Source of the DNA: Nephromyces sp. MM_2019
Taxonomy: Eukaryota; Apicomplexa; Aconoidasida; Nephromycida
DNA: 62,163 bases
Direction of reading: 5' to 3'
NCBI GenBank assembly: GCA_015657535.1
Contig: JADHZB010001141.1
Span: forward strand, 1,160 to 63,322
Each line of letters starts with the position of its first letter. Position 1 is the stretch's first letter. Below are positions 11,101-24,000 of this stretch, piece after piece. A model generated the notes under the pieces. That model was not told the origin of the DNA, did not search any database, and saw only the letters and a program-made list of their open reading frames with translations. Made by a program: the position numbers and the translations under genes.

Positions 11101-12998
11101 CATCTTCGAACCCCCTGAAGGCTCTCTCCAAGATTCACTGTTCTACAGAGCGGAGCCAAAACAATTTATTCGCTGTTGCAAGGCGTACCGGAGGCGTGTT
11201 AGCTCTGCTCATAGGTTATGACAGGCTGCTACATGCCAATGGCGTATAGTGTGAAGCGATGGTAAACACGATAAAAACGCAACAGCATCATTATCGCTTT
11301 ACCGGAAGGGGCCGACATGAAATATATTCCAAATAAAATTGTCAATGAGTGCCTCTGCAGGTGCCGTTTTACGTTCATTGTGATAGGAATGCAGGCACTT
11401 AGTTCTCGCTGCCAAAGCAAGCATACAGGCATTACAGGTAACATATATCTCCATAGTTCCAACGGTGTACGTAAAACTTAACTGGCTATACTGCCTTTTA
11501 TACGCTTGGTTTTGAATTGCTGCCGATATTTAAAAGCCGTAACTGCATGATTTCGAAACATTATGGTAGGGACATAAAAAAAAATGATACTATATATAAA
11601 CACTGAGTTACCATTCCAACGGAAGTTTGACATACTTTCCTGTTAAACTGTGCAATTTGTATGACGTGATCCCCTCAGGAATTCAAAGCCTTCGCATGAC
11701 AGTGCTTTGCACTTTAGAATGTGTTCTCCCGCCGGATGATTTCCTTCGTATGACATGAGAGCGCAACGCTGGCGCAGCATACTTTTTTAATCTTATTAGA
11801 TGTATCGATGACACGCGGCTAGTTAATCTAATAGTAGTCATTCACAAATTACCCTGTAAATTTTGTGTTTACTGAGTCGCGACTTTGCACAGTAGTATTC
11901 GCCTCTGTAGCCCTGTTCGCGCAACTAGCAATGTTGAAACCGTAAGTACTAGTGTAAGTTTTCCTCCAGAGTAATATTTGTTTTTGTAAAAAATGCAATT
12001 TGTTACGAGGGTAAAGGGTTGCTCCCCATTATCGAAGCTAATGATGATAAGTTTACTCTAGAATAATAATTCTCTGGCTACTATCTCACAGATGTTCTTT
12101 TCAATGTTTCGAAATGAGGGCGCATAAGCGTTAGGCTTCGAACTCGTTCGGCAGGTTTTTTGTTCCTCGATTATACCAGAAAAACCTATATTGCGCCATT
12201 CGAATTTCGATACTACCCGGGTTACCTGCGGCCCGTCGTTCCTTCTGCATTGGACATGCCAGATTTTGTGTGACGTTTGAACAGTTTGTAAAAGCACAGC
12301 ATGTTATAGAAAGAGATTTACCTCGCCAAGTTGTGGCTTACTATACATGTTACCGGTATCTCCTTGGTGAAGATTTCCATATTCATACCGTAGTAGAACG
12401 TTTTTCAAGATTAGGAACCATGAGTATCATGCGTTGCGTTTGTTCCTCATCCAATTTGATGTCACTCTGCCCGAAACCGATTCCTCGTTTCTCTTTTCTC
12501 CGCATTGTTCGCTGACTCCTTTTATGCCTTTTTTTTGTGTTTAGGAAGATTATTACTGATCAAAAGACTATGTTTCGTGTGATAGCCCACCTTATTTTTT
12601 GGTTTTTTCCATGACTTTGTCTGCCTATGGAATTGTGAAGAACCCCGTTAAGTGAATTACCCCGAGGCTTGAAAGTTGGTCTTCCAACACTGATATCTTG
12701 CTAAAGGGTCAGATTTGGTCTTTTTTTATATTACATTCATACCTTATTGTGCCTTCATTCTGTGTGTTGCTGCTGAGCTGTTTGTGTACAATGGAAAGTC
12801 ATTTCCGCAAATGCATGAGTCCGCATCACAGGCTAATACGATAGCTAGTTGAATACGGAAGAAGCAATTCTTCAAAGGCATTGCCGTGTCAGACCTACCC
12901 TACGGGAACCTGTCCTGGGCATGTTGTTTGTTTGATTCTAAACTCCTGAAATTAAACTGTAAAAACTCAAAATTGGAATATTCTCCCATGAATGCCTG
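8184..12998. other. 4.8-kb region without a recognised gene
   Basis: Short open frames occur on both strands. The most protein-like are a plus-strand stretch at about 8750-8973 opening after a TTGCAG acceptor-like site, one at 9232-9453 (73 codons) and one at 9701-9892. None has family resemblance, and they could not be joined into a phase-consistent gene. They may be exons of an unrecognised gene, remnants, or chance. No repeat or RNA gene was seen. Confidence 0.4.
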
Positions 12999-15900
12999 AT
13001 GGCTGCATTTTTCTTGTTTAAGGTGCTTGCGATTACCTTGTTTACCCCTATCATATGCGGGTTATTGCCTTCTTATCCACGTTTTCGGGTGGATGATCTT
13101 GGAGACGCTTTTTCTGTGAGGACCCCAAATATACACATGACGGTATCGGCTGCCGCTTGTAAGTGGCTAGCAGGAACGTAACTTTAGCGATTTACTGGAA
13201 TTTTTTTTATTGATTGTTTTTAAATCATTCTGTAGTGCTGAGGAGAACTTTGAGTTTGTTTCGAAAGATCTCTTTCAGGCTTTCGATAAGAACTACATCC
13301 AAAGAATTCTTTAAATTGATGTGTAGGCTAGAATAACTTAATATAAATACTTTCTCTTTTCTTCCTAGGCGATAAACATTCTTAATTTTTAGTCTATGAT
13401 GAGAATAAATTGAGCCGTAAATGTTGCCTGGAAAATTTAAAGGCCTATGTGATGGGAATTAAAATGAAGAGTAATGAAAAATATATTCTACATGTGCAGA
13501 ACATAATAAAATTAATATGTTTTTGTCATAATTAAGAATAATTAAGGTTGTATTTCTCAAGCAGGAAGTCTAAAATAATACATGCAATGTTAATACAATT
13601 GCTATATCATTTGCTACCAAATTGGAAGCATATTTGGACTTTAGCCCCTTTTTAAGTTCTGAAAATGAGCTTGTTGGAATATTTGCTCTCGATTCTGCTT
13701 GAAATTATTGAATGAAAGTTTGAAAGTTCAATTATAGTACACAGTTTTGTTATGTGGTAAGCTTCCACAAGCGGAATATCATGGCTACCTGTGTGCCTGT
13801 TTTGAGGGTGGTAGAATGCTATGCTATTTTCCAAACCCACTTTCATGCGATTTTTAGCTTTTTTTTCCAAGATGTCTATGCGTTACTGAGAAACTGGTTT
13901 TCATGTTAAGACTCAGAAAATTTGGTGATTTAACTGCACGTAGTGGTGGAATTCTTTTTGTTGCTATCCTGCGTTGATGCCCCTTTTTTACTTTTTCATG
14001 AATGTTTTCACCAAGTTAATAGCTGAAATTTATTGGGCTATATCCTGAAGACAGGACTGAATTTTTTGTAAAAATTTGCGCTTTTTCAAGATCTTTTATG
14101 GTATAAAGAATACGTGACCAACTGTAAAAATGAATTTTTCACCTATTCCTACTTTCGTCCTTATAATTTTGAAAGCGATTATCTTTTATGCATTGATAGC
14201 TAGTTGTAAAAAGCATTTTTAGTGCGAGCCATGGACTTAAGAAATATGCCTATGATCCACATCTGCACGCTTTAACGATTGAGAATTTTGTATATATTTG
14301 TGATACGTTAGCCCATGTCAAGTATAACTGTTACACAGTTTAGAATTATTAGCGAGCTGCTCACGCCAAGTGGTAAGTTATGTCATGGAATGGCTGTTAA
14401 GTATAGTTCTAGGGCGGGATTGAAGTCGCGCATAATGCAATAAGCTTTCAGCGTTTTAAATTTTTGTTCTTCCGACTTTTAGCTCCACCACAAAAATGGA
14501 ACTTTGAATACGAATGCATTGCTAGCATTTCAGCAGATGAGCTGCAAAAGCATATGGAACATTGGGAAAAGGACATAGTAGTGGTTTTTTATGCCCCTTG
14601 GGGTCCAATATACAGGTTATTCTTTTCTTGAACATGTAATTCGCTTATCCATCCAAAGAGGGCTATCAATTTGATTTTTTTCTAAAAAAAAACTAAGCTG
14701 CTGAATTTGTTCTCAATCTATTTTTTGAAAATAAATTAAGTTTTTGTAAATGGACCTCCTGACTTTCTTATTGCTTTGAGCTAAGTATTTGCTTCAGGCT
14801 TAAAAAAGTTTATCTTGCATCAGTATTTTTTTTAAGGCTAATTTTCTTCCTATGTTATGGTTTTTGAAAAGTATGCAGCGATTTCGTTGATGTTTCCAGT
14901 GTAGTAAGGTTCAATGCGAAATGAGTAATTCACACAAAGTCTTGATTGTGTTATCAGAATTTTTACAGCTCAATAGTTTTTGTGTGGGTTCATCAAGTTG
15001 CGATTTGTTGGTTTACTTGTTTTTTTCTCAATGTTCTCATGAGAAGCAGACTCATGGGAAGATAAGGGCATACGTTTATATGCTGTTTTCTTCCTTTCCA
15101 TCTGTGTGTCCGCAATTTCTATTTTCACTTTATGTTAGGTGGAAAAGGTTTATATGAGCCTTTCTTTGCATAAGGGCATTGATAGTGTGTGAACCCTGGA
15201 CAAGCACATGCGAATTGTGCATACTAATAAATAAATTTTGAAGGGTAGCCTTGTGCTTTTTTCAAGGCTTTCTGCCTTCTTTAGTACTTGCTCATATTTT
15301 AATGATGGACGTCATTACATGGTGTTGTTTCATGTATATGAATTTTTCTTATGTGAATTTTTTCGAATTTATGGGAATTATTGTATGATTTCAGGCATGT
15401 TTTTGCGGTTTTTAACGAGGTCCAGAAACACTTCTCGAAGTTTTCCTTTACTGGAGCTAATATTTTCAGATTTGATTGCCAAAAAGGGGAGGAAAATTCG
15501 CAGTTGTGCACTAATTTAAAGATTAATAACTATCCGATGATTTTGTTTTTTGGTTATCATCCTGACAATCTTGCTGCAAAAAGTCCGTTGCTTTCGAGTA
15601 GCAACGCGCCGGTTAGGTAAGTACAGATGGTACCGATATATTCTTTGTACATTTTGCACTGCATACCCTTGCTTTTCTATATTTTAATTTTTCGTTGCAC
15701 TTATTTAAAACTTTTTCCATCGTCTTGCTAAGTTAATATCATGTTTGGCGTACAAAATATCAGTCGTGATAAAGAGCAGTTTCGCTGTAATTGATCTGTA
15801 ATATTAAACTATTGATTGATCATTTACTTAATAATGGACTTCGTGGTAATTGTGATATCTGCAAAAAATCAGAGAGCACGTATATGCTTTGAGGCCGGTA

Positions 15901-16359
15901 TAAACTACTAGCTTCTTTTTTTGTTTGAATATTTATCGTAGCTAAAACATCGTTTTTTCACGAGGTATATTCGTTTAAATGTAAAAAAAATCATAGCGTG
16001 AGCTTTTTAATTCAGACAAGACGTTTATGGTTAAGAGAGCAAAACAATGGGCTATCATGAAAATTCGAGTATTATTTTTGTCTTCATTTTCTTTCCCTTA
16101 TCTTTATCGTTTACGCGAATTCGAGCGACCATGCATTTTTGGTAAGCGGTCTGCTGGTTTGATAGTTGCCACCGCTTCTTATCCAATCTCCCATGTATGT
16201 ACTGCACCTCATGCCAGGAACTTAAACATTTTTTTTTTCAGCTATCATGGGGATATTTTCGTTTGGGAGCAACTTCGTGATTGGATATTTATCTTGCACT
16301 GCTTATCCCAGATTGAGAGATGGGGAGATACAATTTCAAAACTTCGTTTACTAACCTGA
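12999..16359 (+). CDS. Secreted thioredoxin-fold protein lacking the CxxC active site
   Basis: Exons 12999-13158, 14483-14615, 15395-15616 and 16242-16359 join in phase to give 210 residues. Donors are GTAAGT (13159, 15617) and GTTATT (14616); acceptors end TTTTAG, TTTCAG and a T-run plus CAG. The first ~21 residues (MAAFFLFKVLAITLFTPIIC) form a signal peptide. The thioredoxin/PDI core follows: the strand IVVVFYAPW at 85-93 is the standard lead-in to WCGxC, but here W93 is followed by GPIY, with no cysteine. The next strand and loop (IFRFDCQKGEENSQLC, then NNYPMILFF) keep the cis-proline site and resemble the first thioredoxin domain of PDI and QSOX proteins. The chain stops after one domain, with no ERV/ALR region or KDEL-type tail. 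It is probably a redox-inactive secretory-pathway protein. Fold and splice model are well supported; the role is unknown. Confidence 0.8.
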
Positions 16360-17867
16360 ACTTTGGTGGTTGTACAAAACTTATTTCTATCGCCTAGTTC
16401 CTGTGTGGGGCCTCTCAGAAATTAAGTTGTAGTTCGGTATGCTCTGCTGTGGACTTGTGGTACTATTTTTCAATATTTACAATTATAAAGTGCTAATCTA
16501 GAAGTGCACCTAGCCTGATATTTTGTGAGCTTAATTCAATTTTGTATTTTTAACTTTTGGTGACATTGTGGTCTGCATTCTACAGATTTGCTTCCTGGAT
16601 GAAGGCTTAGTAGAATGATAGAATGTGAAGTAATATTTGCAATTTTTTGCTGTTGTACTACTTAATTTCTTGTCGCAAATAGCCTGATACGTGGGTATCT
16701 TGTTACAAATTACACTTCATTAGTAGAGAAAATGCTATTCGTGAAATTTTGGATTTTACTGCTTGTTTTTATTAAATATGTTTTTATTCAACTATGATTG
16801 CAATAGTCGAGTTGCTTGTTTTTTTAAATTTCGTTTTTACTTCTTTTGAAAGAATTTTCATGCAGCTACCTCAAATTTTAGTTTTTGAATTGATGATATT
16901 TCTGCCCCTGCTTTGTGTTATTGCTGAGAAAGGGGGTAGATCTATTTTTTTATCTTAGATTTTTAAGTGATGCAGAGGGTTTTATACAAGCATAATTTAT
17001 TGCTCCACTTACTAGTGGTTGGACGAAATTTCTTGGTGCATTTTATTTCAATCGGTGGTTTATACATACTTTTCGCTCATTTTGAAATTTGCTCTGATTA
17101 GTAGTCTTTTTATTTATCCTTGGAAAAGGGGCATTGAGCTGAAATTCTAGTGAATTTCAATACCTTTTGTTTTGTACCGTTTTTCTTTCGCTTATTGCGC
17201 TTCAATTCTGTGCTTTGTTCTTGCAAAAAAAAATCGTTTTTGCGCTTTTATAGATTATGCCTTGAAGATATTTGCTTTACCTTCTTCGAGCTTGAAAAGG
17301 TGTATCTTTTTATAGCCATGCATTTTGATATTGAAGATTTTTTGTGGTAGATTTTTTCCTGAGTGCGAAGCGGGCCTGTTTAGGTCTGCTGAGATTATAA
17401 CACCGTTAGAGATTTGGCTGGAATTTTCGCTGTGAGGTAAAGAATTTTATATTAAGCAACTTCAGAAGGAAGGAAATTTGTTCTGAGTTGGCTTTTTTGT
17501 GCGTTAAAATTTTCCATTCTTATACTGAATTATTTTATATACTTTTCTATATGACGGATTACTTTCGAGGTAATGCTTTACCCTGTAGTCATTACTTTCT
17601 AGATAGCAGAACGATATAGCGAAACCATGCAATAGATTGGCATATTCCCAATGTTATTGCCACTCCTTTTATGTTACCATTTGCATTGGTATTGCGTTGT
17701 AGGCATTATAATGGTGAAATATTAGCATCTAGTGTGCCATTGCTAGAAGTGGACTTTGTATACGATTACAAGTTGATGCAGTTTGGCTTGAAAGTTTGCT
17801 GGTAAAATTGCTCAATTTCCAGCCGTTGTACGCGGACTCTGGCATCATGTGAACTGAAACTAGTAAA

Positions 17868-18065
17868 ATGGTTTTTCCCGAAGTTGCTAAACTAAATGAT
17901 AGCTCGGTATACGACTTGTACTTTTGTTCTGAAATTGTAATTTTAGCTGTTTCCCACGCGAAGTGCTCTAAATCCCAGGAACTCTACGTCATTTTTAGCA
18001 AGCCCTCTAATAAGCGGCTGTGTTACAAGAAGTGTCGCCGGTACCGTTTCGGCCTGTTGGCATGA
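17868..18065 (+). CDS. Hypothetical 65-aa ORF, Cys/Lys-rich end
   Basis: An ATG-started frame of 65 codons ends in TGA. The C-terminal half holds clustered cysteines and basic residues (AKCSKSQELY and CYKKCRRYRF). No family, signal peptide or membrane segment is recognised. There are no clear splice signals at its ends. It could be a small gene, a fragment of a decayed one, or chance in a GC-richer patch. Confidence 0.2.
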   Translation: MVFPEVAKLNDSSVYDLYFCSEIVILAVSHAKCSKSQELYVIFSKPSNKRLCYKKCRRYRFGLLA

Positions 18066-18277
18066 CCCTTGCTGTACAGTAAAAAAAATTATATATGCCG
18101 AAACAAGGCTTAATTTACCTCATGTGATGATATCGTTAATTCGTTAAGCGCCCACTCTTAGCTTCACATTTCATGGGATGACTCTCTTGCCTTGCGCTGT
18201 AGTCTTTCTAGCTGAGAAAAGGATAGACTTGCTGTGCGCGGTGGCTGCCACGCCGCTCGTTATTTCTTGGCTGCCCT

Positions 18278-18766
18278 ATGATAACACGCCGCAACACCTT
18301 ATTTGATGCCCCTGCAATCTATTTTATTGCTTGTTCTTGGATTGCTCCCGCGCATACTGTGGCTGTAGTTTTCTCCAATACAGGGAATTCTAGTCCTACT
18401 CTGCTTTATATGGAAATACCTGTTATAGCCCATTTGATGAGCCTACGCATCGCTTCGTTTGTGTTAATCGCTCCAGTAACTATGGTTGAACAGGGCCCGG
18501 CACCTATTGGTTTATTGCACAAGCACGCTGCATGTTGTGGTATACCCCATGTGCTGCTCAGCATATTCAAGTACCGTGGGATGGGCCCCATCTTTTTGTC
18601 GCAGGCCTCGCGCAAAAAGCAGTTAGTTTTAAAGTTTGTAGTCCATATGGTATTAAAGCGTGGCGCCGTGGCATCTTGCTACCCTGAGCGTAGCGGCAGC
18701 AAGTGTGGCTTATCGGATATAAGTCTACACGCTTCACATTTGGTAAGCTCAGAAGTGAACAAGTAG
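18278..18766 (+). CDS. Hypothetical 162-aa ORF
   Basis: An ATG-started open frame of 162 codons, long for a non-coding stretch of this composition. The translation is rich in small hydrophobic residues and Cys/His (for example HKHAACCGIPHVLL) and ends in a basic, polar tail. There is no recognised domain and no convincing signal peptide. An open frame also runs on the opposite strand (18406-18615). Neighbouring plus-strand frames at 18703-18894 and 18928-19188 overlap or follow it. It may be a degraded gene; no function is proposed. Confidence 0.25.
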   Translation: MITRRNTLFDAPAIYFIACSWIAPAHTVAVVFSNTGNSSPTLLYMEIPVIAHLMSLRIASFVLIAPVTMVEQGPAPIGLLHKHAACCGIPHVLLSIFKYRGMGPIFLSQASRKKQLVLKFVVHMVLKRGAVASCYPERSGSKCGLSDISLHASHLVSSEVNK

Positions 18767-20951
18767 CTTATAAGTGCAATCTACTAATATACAAATGGTG
18801 GGCGAGTATTAATATAAGATTCAAGAGACTGTTTGCCGAGTTTCATGGGAGAATAGCGCGAAGAATGAAAAGAATCACGTCTTTAAATTCGTAGTGGCAA
18901 ACTGTCGGGGGTTAATGAATATTCACCTTGTATAAATTTAGCCCCGCTTCTGGTGCAAACGCTTTTATTCGGTCTTACTGTGCTAAAAGCCAACGGCTTC
19001 CGCCTGGAGTTACATGCGTGCATCTGCTCAAGTGTTCCTGTCGGGTTGTGAAATTGTCGCAGCCATTATTATGGATAAGCGGCATGCGTAGTGTTCCTGC
19101 TCATCATGGCGGCGAAACATTTTCATACCTAAATCTCAGCTGGAAAGACAATAGGTTAGGTGCCCAGCGGGAATTGGCATTACTTTGAATCTACTAAAGC
19201 ACTAGTGATGATTTTATGTTGTGTTAGCCGCTATTATGTGCGTTATACTGAACGGATCGTAATCCTCCAAAGGGTGTACCGGCATATGTTAGATAGTGCA
19301 AGACAAAGGTGGGAAGTGTAGCACCCCATTTTCACTTAAGCTGGATTTGCCGTGCTATCTGTACAATATGAACTATTTTACAATATATAGACAGCTCACA
19401 GGATGCACGTCCTGCTACTTCTCCTTTTTAAAGCTGGAGCCCTCTTGAAATATTTCCTGACTAGCTTGCCTATAATGGAAATAGCAGGCTGACGTGTTGC
19501 TTCCCACAAAAGATTTAAGCTTTGAAGCAATATTATAATGAGCAAAACCGAGCGGTATCATGCACAACTTCCGAATAGTAATCTAGTGCATTGCTGATTG
19601 GAAGTAGGAACTTACACTCGTATGGCGACTGAATTGTGCTCAGTTTCTAGTATACAAGTCTTGGTGTGCGTATTGTGTACACTATTCTAAAACTTGTTAA
19701 CTATCAATTATTTACCTATCGGAGTTTTGCGTTTATTGTCACAACTAACCTTCTGAATACCCTTTGCATGCGCTTGTAAAGTATGCTGTAAGGATTTCAG
19801 GATTAGTCCCTGCATGCTTAGCTTCAAGTGGTATCATCAGTGAACTTAAAACTATACGCAGCCCCTCAATTTTAGAATTTGCGCTATACATGCAATATCT
19901 CATGAGCCGGAAAACACCAATAATTTTATATGCCATCAAGCTAAGAATAAAGATTATTTAATGCATTTTAAAATTAACCTGATCGATATCGATTAACCTA
20001 CTTAGGGGATGTTCTGGTCAAAGAAATGCAGAACACCTAATTTTTTTAAGATACCTTTTGCAGTTTTTCACCACTTTAAAGGGTAGAGAGTTCTAATTTT
20101 TAAAGTAGGTTCTCACATGCTAGAACACTCTATTTTAGTCCATTGCGCACCTTGCTTTTAGGTTATGTGTTGGCTTGATAGAAAGCTTCTTGGCATTCGC
20201 GTATCTAGCTTGCTATACCGAATGAGTTCTACCGCTTGGTAAGGAGTGTGTTTTGAGTCAATTTTTCTAGGCGTAGCTTCGTATATTGTAGCTTTAACAG
20301 CAGGTTAGTACTAAGCTCTCAGTGCATTCGACGTGATACATGGCAGAGTTTCATTACACTAAAGTTTGTAGGCATCGGCAGGGTATTATCCTGAGATATG
20401 TTGCAGCTCATTTTGTATGCATGCATCCAATTAGAAACTAAGGCCCCGCTTTAAATAAAATTATTTCGGTAAATTCATTTATTTTCTGGTTTTCTTGCAT
20501 AGCAAAGTTGTACTATCGATATTTTTTTGTGCATATGCATTGGTTGCATCACTGCAATTGCACATTCTTTCATATATCACCGGTCTCGCGGAATGCAATT
20601 AGGTTTTAGCTTAACGAAAGCATTTACTACCACTTATTCAATTATATTCAAAATGTAACAGGTAAGCTTAAATAAAATCTCCCCCGCTACATTTCTGTTC
20701 CTTCTCTGATGTTAAAACTAATTTTCAGCTGATAAATTTTCGGAGCAAAAAAGCATGGGTAGCGTATCACGCGGCACTTGAGAGTACTAGGTGCCGCTCA
20801 AATAAATAAGGAAATCTTTTCATAAGTCTATATATAATAAAGATAGTTATTGATATTAGCAGCGGGGCACCACTATCGAAATGTAAAAGCGCAACTTTCA
20901 AAGTAAAGCCATGTACATAAACCATGACTGCTTTAATTTCTCAGGGCCCAG

Positions 20952-21014
20952 ATGACTATATCAGATTTTTTTGAATCTTTAAAGTTGGAAGAAGATGTTT
21001 CAAATACCAGTTGA
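20952..21014 (+). promoter_or_regulatory. Overlapping upstream ORF at the hydrolase start
   Basis: An ATG at 20952 opens a 20-codon frame ending at TGA 21012-21014. It is out of frame with the hydrolase ATG at 20995 and overlaps it by 20 bases. If both are in the mRNA, ribosomes starting at the first ATG would pass the main start. It could lower expression, or the real start may be downstream (for example the Met in SEMAFHIRR). This is only a positional observation. Confidence 0.35.
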
Positions 21015-24000
21015 AAGAAGTCCCAAATCCGAAATGGCTTTCCACATTCGGCGACGTGCCATGGGAAAAAAACTGTGGAAATCACTGCCGTACTTCGGTG
21101 ATTATATACTTCCAAGCGCTACGAATGCTAAACGTGATTTAGAACTCTTCGGGATTCTGACGTTTCTATTTATGGCATTTCACACCATAGTCTTATTGTT
21201 TTATCCAGGTTTCTACCACAGGTTGCAGTCACTACATGGAGACCAAAACACTTCTTTCAGCAGCTTGAATACGTCTAGACCAGGTCTTCATTGTGGTCAC
21301 AATTCTTTCGTAGAATCTAGAAATAGATTTCACTATCTCAACCTGCTTAGCTTGGAGCTTGTAACCTATATTTGGTACGGAAACGTGTGGAGCATAGTTC
21401 ATTTGGCTTGTATAGCTTTATGCCTAATATTTTTGGCTGAGAAAAAGACTCAGCCAAAGCAGTTGGCAGGCAGCAATTCAGTTTGCACGAGTGCTAGCAG
21501 TACCAAAGAGAGCTCAGACACAACTGTGCCAGTTGAAGATACAGGCATAATCAAAGTGTATCGCACAAAAGGAGTGAACGCCTTTTTAATCGCAGTTCTT
21601 GCAAGCCTCGGAAAGAAGTGCAAGAGCTTTATCCCATATACGCAATGGAAATGCGAAGGAAAAACATATTTTTTTCCGCGCTTATTTGGATTTTTTTGCG
21701 GGGCCACATTAGCCATACATATTTCTGCGTTCTTCTTTGCTGGGCTAGAAAGCAAAATGCTTGGTTTTCCAGATATTTACATTATAGAGAGTATATACCA
21801 AAGAAATTTCATCTCGTACCGAGATTCTGCCCTGTTTTTTTTTTTCTTTATCATTGGATTTACTCTTGATGTGGCATTGTTGCTACAGAAAATGGTATAT
21901 ATAATAAAATATGCCCACTATAAAGATTTAGGCACAGCACTTGTAGCTATGCTACTATGTTTGAAAATGCTGGCTTTTTTTACCGGTGACATACCAGAAT
22001 GCGATGGAAACGATTTGCATTGGATTGACTTTAAAGCTATGGAATCACGCGGTCATGTTTATGCCGATACTGTAAACAGCCCCGTATTCCCCCCTGCCTG
22101 CTTGTCCACTTATGTAAAAATGAGAGATGATGTCGAGCTCGCAGTGGATGTATATTTACCTCAAGCAAAGGGAAGAAATACCGAGCAGGCCATGGCAATG
22201 TGCAATCACGAAAAAAGCTATGCTACTTACCTATCATTCACACGATACGGTCGTAGAACTTTTGTGCGATGGCCTTATACCCTACTCAGTATTTGGGGTC
22301 AACCAAGAGGTACTCCTTCTGTTGCGGCTTGGTCCTGGCAATTTATAAACGCTCTCACTTCCAATTCGTACGCTGTTGTGATTGTTGACACCCGCGGAAC
22401 AGGTAAAAACGCCAAAGCAACAGATGTAGAAAAAAGCGGCAATTTATGGCAGCTTCACGGCTCCTTAGTTGTCTTGGGGCATACTTAATGCGCAAAATTC
22501 CAAAAACACAGAGACTTTTACTATGGCATTTGATTCTAGTTTTTAGATGCTAGCTAAAACTCGTATCTCCATTATGATAAAAGACTTTGGGTTAACCTAA
22601 GGTGAATTCAATTTTTCTTGCTAATAAGGAAAAAATAGTTAGATAGCTTTGAAAAAATAGTTGCAACTAAAACTATGAAATTTTGTCGGTCTCATAAATT
22701 TTTAGTGAGAATTATAGTTAACAACTTTTCTTTAAAATAGCTAAGGCTTCAACATTTTAATGAACAAGGCACTCAAGGTGTTACTATGAGAGCAAGAAAC
22801 ATGCAAACTAATCTGGCTTTGCTCAGAAGCTATGGTTTTAGGCGAATGCCGAGCTTTGAAGCATGAAGCATGGAATTTACTGGAATGCCTTATGGCGTGT
22901 AATTTCTTTATAGCACTAGCACAGATATAGCATACTTTGTTGATAAGTTTCAACGAATTAATTTCAGCGAACTAAGGAAATTCAGGAGCAAGGGCTTCGA
23001 ATTTGTTTACCTTGCGTTATCTCAAGCTTTTTCCTCAAGCATTTTCTGCGAGAAGATGAGTTCAATGAATACTGAATTGTATAGGTGCCTCTTTTGGATC
23101 GCGAGCAGTTGATTTAAGTGAGCCTGAGAAAGGAGACTTTGCAGAAGTCATTCAATGGGTAAAAATGCAGTCATGGAGCAATGGGAAAATAGCTACTGGA
23201 GGGATTTCGTACGACGGGATGACTGGGTTACAAGCTGCCTCTAGCGGAGGTGTTGATGCCACGGTAGCCCTCTTCACTCCAGGTAAAAAAAGAAAACTAG
23301 AATATATTGCGAAAATTTAACAGGAACTAGAATCTGCTTTGCAATAAAAATTCACTGCTAATAGCTATGATACTCACTAAAAAAATTGTGGAGGAAATCA
23401 AATTTGAAGGAAGTACGAAGGCAACATAAAGTACCAATTACCATTTTCTTGTAAAGAACCCCAGAGATTGGATACGTATAATTTTAAGTATTAACAAATC
23501 TAAAAATATGTGCAACAGAGACTTAAGACGAAGAAAATATTATATTAATCGACTTGGCTTTGCTGATAGCACCGGTAAATATGTTTCTTACTAGTTTTTA
23601 TGCGTATATACTACAGCTAGAAGCAAGTTCAATATAATACAGGGAATTACAATCAACTTAATCATCTGTAAATCGATTTTCCTCGATTTACCATTTTAAA
23701 AATATAAGCAGTTTAACATTGCTCACGAAATAATTTCTGATGAAATTTTAACGTCGTCCTTAAGCGGGGTAAAAGAATAATTTGCAGCTTTTACAATAAG
23801 TTTAACATTGGATAGAAAGTGCTTACTTTATTTCTACATATTAAATAAAAAGATAAAGAAAGGTAACCCTATAATGCGGTTTATACTTAAGGGTAAAAAA
23901 ATAGGATTATTCGCTATTACATCTATAAAAGAGTCAACATACCTCAGGCTAGCTGCCTATTTAGCGAAAACTTGGTTTTTCTCTGAGAAGGCATCATGGG

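Larger units (their letters stand above)
16360..20994. other. 4.6-kb region without a recognised gene
   Basis: The first part (to about 17,700) is T-rich and looks like untranslated or spacer DNA. From about 17,850 to 19,200 the base composition is visibly richer in G+C and several open frames follow one another (two are listed separately). From 19,200 onward only short frames occur. Directly before the hydrolase start there is an acceptor-like TTTCTCAG ending at 20944, which may bound a 5' untranslated exon. Confidence 0.5.

Noticed and set aside
8184..12998. Several 60-80 codon frames on both strands as genes
   Set aside because: No family resemblance, overlapping antisense frames and no phase-consistent joins.
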